64,000 nt of DNA from Pontederia crassipes (Eukaryota > Streptophyta > Magnoliopsida > Commelinales > Pontederiaceae): the NCBI GenBank assembly GCA_030549335.1, contig CM060183.1, forward strand, positions 20,968,552 through 21,032,551, given 5' to 3'. Position 1 is the first letter of the stretch; the number at the start of each line of letters is the position of its first letter. Below the pieces are notes generated by a model, which ran no database searches, was not told where the DNA came from, and saw nothing but the letters and a program-made list of their open reading frames with translations. Below, piece after piece: positions 58,565-64,000 of this stretch. The position numbers were made by a program, and so were the translations under genes.

Positions 58565-59385
58565 GAATAATTACACCAAATATTCTCCAACTTTAACGTT
58601 TGCTCAACGATACTCTCCAACTTCACTTTGTAACACGAATGCCTTTCAATCGATAATACCGATTTTTCGGTCGGTCCGCTAAAGTGGTAATGCTCTCTCT
58701 CCACCACGCAGGAGAGCATTCGACGTGACACCACCACATCAAAAAAATAATAATATATGAAATATTAAAAAAATGATGCTTCGTCTCTCCGACGTCCTCA
58801 CTGGAGGGAGAAGAGGAGGCCAGCGAAGAGCAATGGGGGGCGAGGTCCCCCCTTTGCCCGCACCGATGAAGAACAAAGAGGGGGCCTTGCCCCCCCCCCT
58901 CCCCCCGCTCGCCCGGCGTAGCAAAGGGAGGGCCTCGCCCCACCTTTGCGACCTCCGGCGAGGTCGCAAAGGGGGGTGATTGCGGCGAAGAGCTCTTCGT
59001 CGGCACGGGCAAAGGGGGGGCCTCCCCGCACCACCTCCTCTTTGCCCGCATCCATATAGAGCAAAGGGTGGGAGAGCCCCCCAGGTCGTAGAGGGGGCAA
59101 GGCGCCCTTGACTGTTGGAATTTTTTATTTTTAAAATTATTATTATTATTATTACTAATTTACTGATGTGGAGTCTGTGTGGTTGTGCTATGTCGAATGC
59201 TCTCTTGCGTGACGGAGAGAGAGCATCACCACATCAGCGGACCGATCGTGAAACCGGATATTCCCGATGGGAAGGGTATTCCATGCAATAAATTCGAAGA
59301 TGGAGGGCATTCGTGTTACAAATTGAAGTTGAATGATATCGCTGAACAAATGTCAAAATTTGAGGACATTTTGTGTAATTTATCC
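58565..59385. mobile_element. Long-TIR (Mutator-like) element with GC-rich interior
   Basis: Inverted arms of about 200 bases: left GAATAATTACACCAAATATTC with TTTGTAACACGAATGCC; right, inverted, GGATAAATTACACAAAATGTCC with TTTGTAACACGAATGCCC. Flanks CCACTAGTG (58556-58564) and CCACTAGCG (59386-59394) agree at 8 of 9 bases, a likely 9-bp TSD. Between the arms, 58790-59110 is strikingly G/C-rich with repeated GCAAAGGGGGG and its inverse, giving spurious frames on both strands. Confidence 0.75.
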
Positions 59386-59507
59386 CCACTAGCGAGATAT
59401 CTTGTGAAAGGGTATCCTTTGATTTGACTTGATTATGATACAAGTGAAAGCCAAAAATAAATTGTTCTGAATTTTTTTTCTTGTTTGGCTCGAGCGGAGT
59501 TTATTGG

Positions 59508-59873
59508 GGGATTAATTCCTTAAATCTTCTCAAATTATAACGATTTTTTGTCTACTCCTAATATATAAATTTATCGTAGTACCCTCTCAACTATGTCACG
59601 ATTTCATGTTAGTTCATATGTCATATTCTGTTAATTTTTTTCACTATTTTTAAATTTATCAAATGACTAAATTGTCCTCCTAGGATTTGAAATAAATGTC
59701 AATTTTTTTTCTTCATTGAGGACAGTTTAATCATTTGATAAATATAAAAAATAAAAAAATAGCAGGAAAGTGGACTAAAATAAAAATCGCGACATAGTAG
59801 GGTGGCGCTACGGTAAAATCTAATTCAGATGCAAAAATCGGAATAGTTCAAAAAAGTTTTAAGAAATTAACCC
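59508..59873. mobile_element. Foldback-like MITE of the same TIR superfamily
   Basis: About 366 bases formed almost entirely of two inverted arms: left GGGATTAATTCCTTAAATC with TATAACGATTTTTTG; right, inverted, GGGTTAATTTCTTAAAAC with CTATTCCGATTTTTGC. The ends match those of 43396-47157 and 55266-56661. No clear TSD. Confidence 0.7.
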
Positions 59874-60667
59874 TTTTTTTTAAAATTGACTTTTTATATC
59901 CCTTTAATTGTGCTAATCTTTTTTTTTTCAAACTCTTTCTACTCAACTTTCTTTGGTTGAAGCAGATACACCGAACTAGGATCTCAACATGGGAGCTAGA
60001 CGGTGCTGCCGGTGGTGCTTCTTTTAACGGTTTCCTACCGGTTCTCCTTCCTTCCGGCTATTAGCTTACGTATTACAAATACTGCAGAGAGGACACGTTT
60101 TAATAATGCAAAGAAAAGGATAGTTTTGAACCATTCTCTATATTGAATACATTCAATGTATAACTAAATTTTGATAAGATTTGATTATATAAACATATTA
60201 ATATTATTTTTAATATTATTTGATTATATCAATATTATTTTTAATCGCGCCACTAGTTAGAGAATGCGTCAGAAACATATCATGTGAAATGTAAAACGCA
60301 TCAACAAGGGCTGGTTACTCACTGATATTTCATTATAGTTATTATTCATGCTTTTATCAGAATCTCATGAGTAAGAGTAAAATGAACAGTATAGAGATCC
60401 AAATCAAAAATTTTAAAGGCCATCATGGATCAAGAACCAAAAAAATCAGTCCTGTTGGGTGACATCACCGTTCGTGGTCCGACAATTTTAGGGAACGCCG
60501 AGTGGCATCCTGCATAATAAGGAAAATAGTATGCTCCATGCAAGAGGCATCCACGAAAGAACACTAGTGGTTTCTCAGGAAGCACTTCCATCCACAAATA
60601 GATGAGTCAAATAATATAATATTTTCCACCTAAGAACAAATAACAGTAAAGGGAGTCCCTAACAATC
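59874..60667. other. Intergenic, no gene recognised
   Basis: AT-rich. A small patch at 59960-60060 has mixed composition without a usable frame. Confidence 0.4.
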
Positions 60668-60767
60668 TCAACATTTCCACTCAAATATCACCCCTTTAAG
60701 AGCTACTCGGTTCTCGACATCTTCCTTCTTTTGTAATGCCCGTAATACCCCACAAAGATCAGACTGC
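60668..60767 (-). CDS. Possible short terminal exon, unknown product
   Basis: After a T-rich tract and an acceptor CTTTCCAG on the minus strand, the sequence reads QSDLCGVLRALQKKEDVENR, then VALKGVIFEWKC and a stop. The codon pattern looks coding-like, but I recognise no family and no upstream partner exon. It lies downstream of the UTP4-like stop codon on the same strand, so it could be a separate gene end or chance. Confidence 0.22.
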
Positions 60768-61204
60768 TGGAAAGAGATACAATGAGATTGGAAAACAAAG
60801 GAAAGAGAACTAAAAGGGAAAACGAAAAGCAACGGATGAGTGTCATGGTGTTGTATTACAGAAAGTAGTGAACAGGTTGCAAATATAAGTTCGCATTTTA
60901 GGAAGATGTAAGCAATAGAAATCAACACATTTAGAGAATGTGTGAAATACACACTTGTTCGAACTTATTATCTCAATTTTTAGAATAAAGAACATATTAT
61001 CACATTATACAGAAACAATACCTCCGAACCTCTAGACCAAAAAGGGGCAAAATTTCTCTTCCTGCTGTGCCGGATATTGCAAATATGTTGTGAATGGCCT
61101 ATTACAGTGATTCCCAGTGACTTTTAGCAATCTCGGTGCTCAGCAGGATTACCTTTAACAAAGTTATATGTTAACAAAGTAATATCCTAACTTAAAAACA
61201 CTGA

Positions 61205-61505
61205 TCATGTTCCATATATATGTTTATGGACGGGGGCACCGAAGTTCTTGACAACTTCCAACCACTGCTTCTCAATCAAAAGAAGAGAACTTTCTGACAA
61301 GTGGCCCACAAATAAAGCTGGATCATTAGCCACAAGAATATCAAAATTTCTGCACTTGTTCGGTTTTGAATCTTGGTCTATATAGTTCCACTTCCGTTTT
61401 GTTCTTGCAGTGTTGTTAGAATTATGCTTCCCTTGACCAAAGGCCAAACCATTTGGTAACTTGTCATCATTGACTGGCATCCCAAAATCGACAAAGCACA
61501 TAGCC
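61205..61505 (-). CDS. Last exon of UTP4/POPCORN-like WD40 ribosome-biogenesis protein
   Basis: Minus-strand exon with a clear acceptor (CTTATAG just above 61505), entering with one base of a split codon, and ending at TGA 61207-61205. It reads AMCFVDFGMPVNDDKLPNG, a Lys/Asn-rich linker, then ALFVGHLSESSLLLIEKQWL and APVHKHIYGT. The terminal hydrophobic block and the GT ending resemble the C-terminus of UTP4/Cirhin (plant POPCORN), a t-UTP component of the small-subunit processome acting in nucleolar pre-rRNA transcription and 18S processing. No further exon is visible up to 64000, so either the intron exceeds 2.5 kb or this is an isolated fragment. The family call rests on remembered sequence. 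Confidence 0.65.
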
Positions 61506-62782
61506 CTATAAGATGAAACAGTGATTCAGTCAAACAGATGGAAATAAAACAAGAGAAGATATTTGCACAGGCATTCAACTAAAGAATAAAGCACGTGTTA
61601 CTTGTACTGGTATCTATCAGAGTGGTCATATCAAGAACATCCATAAAGTTTACAACATATAGACAGATGGTAAATCTGATTAGTCCCTTTTTTCCTGTCT
61701 CCCAACCGTCATAATGCATGATGGTACACAGTTTTTTCTATTTTTTAAAACGAAAACGGAATGTCTACCAAGATGTAAGCATCCATCTTTATTAAATAGC
61801 AACAAGATTACATTACAGTCTGGACAAATGAAAAAAAGACATTCTAGAAACCCTAATCACCACCCCACGACTTCGCCAAATAAGCTGCATCACCATTTAC
61901 TAACCACTTACCAATTCACAACCCTCATATGTCATGCATGTTTTTATTTTCTAACCAACTCTTCAGAAAAATTCAAGTTGTCTTATCAAAACAAGAAGTA
62001 GATAATAACTCGATTGTTACATCACCATTTACTAGTTCTTATTGTTTTAATGAATACTAGATGCCCTTGTAATTAGTCAATGTGTAAGACTTATATTTGT
62101 ATTATAACATATCACATTGCATAACCAATAAGGTTTTGCATATATAAAATCCCAGGGAATATCAAAACATTTGCAAATTGAAACAGCTTCAAAATTTGCT
62201 CATCAAAGAGTTAGCAAAACAAAATCATGGAGATTACACATGAAAAACAAACTTGGTAAGCACACACACACAAACAATATATATATACATATATCTGGAG
62301 GGATAAAGGCAACATTGATTTAGCTATCCATCATTACCAAAATGCGCTTAAGGTACTTCGCTGATCATTGCTTGCTGCCTCTTTAAGTGTTTGAGCCTTT
62401 TTTGATGCAATAGACTTATGTTAACATATTTAATTTTTTAGAGAAGTTAGTTAAAATTGTTGGAGATTTATCTTGTATCATAAAATCCTATGGTTAGTGT
62501 CAAACTTTCTCTTTCATGTGTGCAGTTAATGGACTCATTTGTTTAAAGATAATAAGAAAATCTGTGTCTCCTCGAAAAAAAAAAAAAGAACTAGTGTTTT
62601 GTTCCTATTCCAATGCTATTATGCTGTTTTCTCCTCTATAGAGTCTTCTATAGTATATCCTAGTCCCTCCATGGTATTTGAAGTCACCCTTTCCTCAAAA
62701 AAATTTCCCATATCCACTGCATGTCCTATCTTTTCCCTTATTCTTCTTGTTACAGTCATTAACTCCGCCTATGTTTTATAAC
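61506..62782. other. Intron or intergenic DNA, no exon found
   Basis: No frame resembling the WD40 part of UTP4 was found on the minus strand. Some A-rich and AT-repeat stretches (a short (AC)n at 62262-62271 and TA repeats after it). If the UTP4-like gene is intact, this is its last intron. Confidence 0.4.
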
Positions 62783-62940
62783 CGAACCCAAGCCCGGATA
62801 AAGGAGGAGGGTTGTGTTAGGCCCCGACAGCCAGCGTAAAACCCTCGAATCGCATGAACATGGATCAACGAATAGCGTCGTATGATCCATGTAGCCGACC
62901 CCACCTAGTGGGATAAGGCTTTGTTGTTGTTGTTGTTGTA
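62783..62940 (+). mobile_element. Au SINE, best-preserved copy
   Basis: CGAACCCAAGCCCGGATAAA, GGAGGAGGGTTGTGTTAGGCC, CAGCGTAAAACCCT, GTCGTATGATCCATGTAGCC, CCTAGTGGGATAAGGCTT and (TTG)5. It is the longest of four copies here and appears 5'-truncated; TSDs are not resolved. Confidence 0.8.
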
Positions 62941-63829
62941 TATATAGGGGCGTTGGATGTACAACTCATGACGTGGGCTGCAAGTTACAGCGAGAACTAT
63001 TGTCCGTTGGATTTAATGAACGGTCAAATCATGTCTTCGATTGAATCAACTGTTTTCTCCCAGCCTCTCTTCTTCCTCCCAGCCACTCTTTGTGCATTCT
63101 CTTCTTCACCATTTAGTAACACAAGATCAGGCTAGGCTTCTTCACTCGTGCAGCTGCTTCACCTTGGCCATACCACCCGGTGGATGACTTCTCCTTCCTC
63201 TTATGCAGTGGCTTCCTCTTCCTCCACATCCTCGAGGACAAGATCCAACAACTCTACTACTCCATAGTGGCTGTCCCTCGCCACAGCTCCCTCCTAACAA
63301 TGGTGGTCCGAGTCTCCTCACAGCATCGTCCATAACGATTCCAGCATCAGCTTTGCCATCGACTTCGTCGACGACGCCACCAGCTTTCTCCAAGTCATCA
63401 GATTCAAGGCCTGCACCATGTTTTCTTTTTCACTTGTGTCGGGTAAGAGCACACGATGATGTCATTGGTAGAGGATCTCTTCGCCAAAGTGGATAGAATT
63501 GCTGTGATTTAGCCAAAGGAGAATAGTTGCAATTTAGAGTTTGATAAGTTGTTTCTTGTTACTGTGATTTGGTTCCTTCTTTTGTTGAAAAAATAATGAA
63601 TATATTTGATTATGTTTTTATTTAAAGTTTTGTCGAATTTGAGAAGAGAGTTGCTGCGATTTTTTTCCTTCTGTTTGCTTGCCAAGAGGAAAACGAGAGT
63701 TCTTTTCCTTTTCACCAATCACCTCCAAGTGTTCCAGTAAGAAGAAAGGCAAATCAAACCGTTGGCTTTAGTGTGATGAACAGTACAGATTCGGGTAAGA
63801 GCTCAACTGCGTGTTGTATATTCATTTTA

Positions 63830-63832
<3 letters not shown>
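62941..63832. other. Unresolved region with a Ser/Pro-rich GC patch
   Basis: At 63140-63430 the GC content rises and several frames are open; one reads PVDDFSFLLCSGFLFLHILE, and after a stop and frame change ISFAIDFVDDATSFLQVIRF. This could be a broken gene or pseudogene, but I recognise no family and call no CDS. Confidence 0.25.
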
Positions 63833-63889
<57 letters not shown>

Positions 63890-63974
63890 GTGAAAGCAAC
63901 CCTATTTTACTGAACAGATATATATATATATATATATTGAGAGGTGAAAGCAACCCTATTTTACTGAACAGATA
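63833..63974. repeat. (TA)n/(GA)n microsatellite with a duplicated 34-base unit
   Basis: A long (TA)n run passes into (GA)n at about 63868-63889. GAGGTGAAAGCAACCC followed by TATTTTACTGAACAGATA occurs twice (about 63887 and 63941), each next to a TA tract, so the unit was duplicated together with the microsatellite. Confidence 0.8.
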
Positions 63975-64000
63975 AGTTACAACTGAGACATAATGTGCAC

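Noticed and set aside
58739..59100. Overlapping Gly/Pro/Arg-rich frames on both strands
   Set aside because: The underlying DNA is a GC-rich repeat inside a TIR element; all frames are open by composition.

Overview
This is nuclear DNA from a flowering plant. It is AT-rich, its genes have many GT-AG introns, one gene encodes a chloroplast-targeted protein, and most of the window is transposon sequence (CACTA, Helitron, hAT and Mutator-like MITEs, L1-like LINEs, Ty1/copia, Au SINE). I cannot name the species.

Four host genes can be supported. (1) A C-terminal processing protease of the CtpA/D1-processing family, plus strand, 12 exons from 7594 to 12569, predicted 520 residues. (2) A Makorin-type C3H/RING E3 ubiquitin ligase, plus strand, six exons from 23859 to 28759, predicted 373 residues; its 14-codon first exon lies in a GC-rich, GA-repeat leader. 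(3) A small acidic Hev b 5-like protein, minus strand, two exons from 48244 down to 47452, predicted 193 residues. (4) The last exon of a UTP4/POPCORN-like ribosome-biogenesis WD40 protein, minus strand, 61505 down to 61205; the rest lies beyond a long intron or is lost.

Layout: 1-333 is the end of one CACTA element. 1866-5865 is a complete CACTA element with TSD TTC and a PF03004-type gene. 6506-6944 is a MITE. 7.5-12.6 kb is the CtpA gene. 12.96-19.26 kb is a decayed partial duplicate of the Makorin 3' half, interrupted by a Helitron (13664-17430) whose interior is about a dozen tandem copies of its own 5'-end sequence. 19.3-23.5 kb is gene-poor. 23.86-28.76 kb is Makorin. 29-33.5 kb is a mosaic of a hAT-like MITE, another TIR element, a LINE fragment and possible alternative Makorin 3' exons. 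33772-39348 is a full-length decayed LINE (minus strand, 13-bp TSD). About 40.4-41.95 kb may be a solo LTR. 43396-47157 is a Mutator-like MITE (9-bp TSD) split by a Copia element (43583-46821) that lacks RT and RNase H. 47.45-48.24 kb is the Hev b 5-like gene. A second Copia of the same family (48427-53037) sits about 43 bp upstream of that gene's putative TATA box. 53-64 kb is intergenic, with three further long-TIR MITEs, Au SINE pieces and the UTP4-like exon.

No operon, defence system or RNA gene was recognised. The most informative features are the self-repeating Helitron with a paralogous empty site, the shattered Makorin duplicate, the Copia insertion in a core promoter, and an in-phase possible alternative Makorin C-terminus. 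Exon boundaries were inferred by eye from reading frame, splice dinucleotides and remembered family sequences; nothing was aligned by software.
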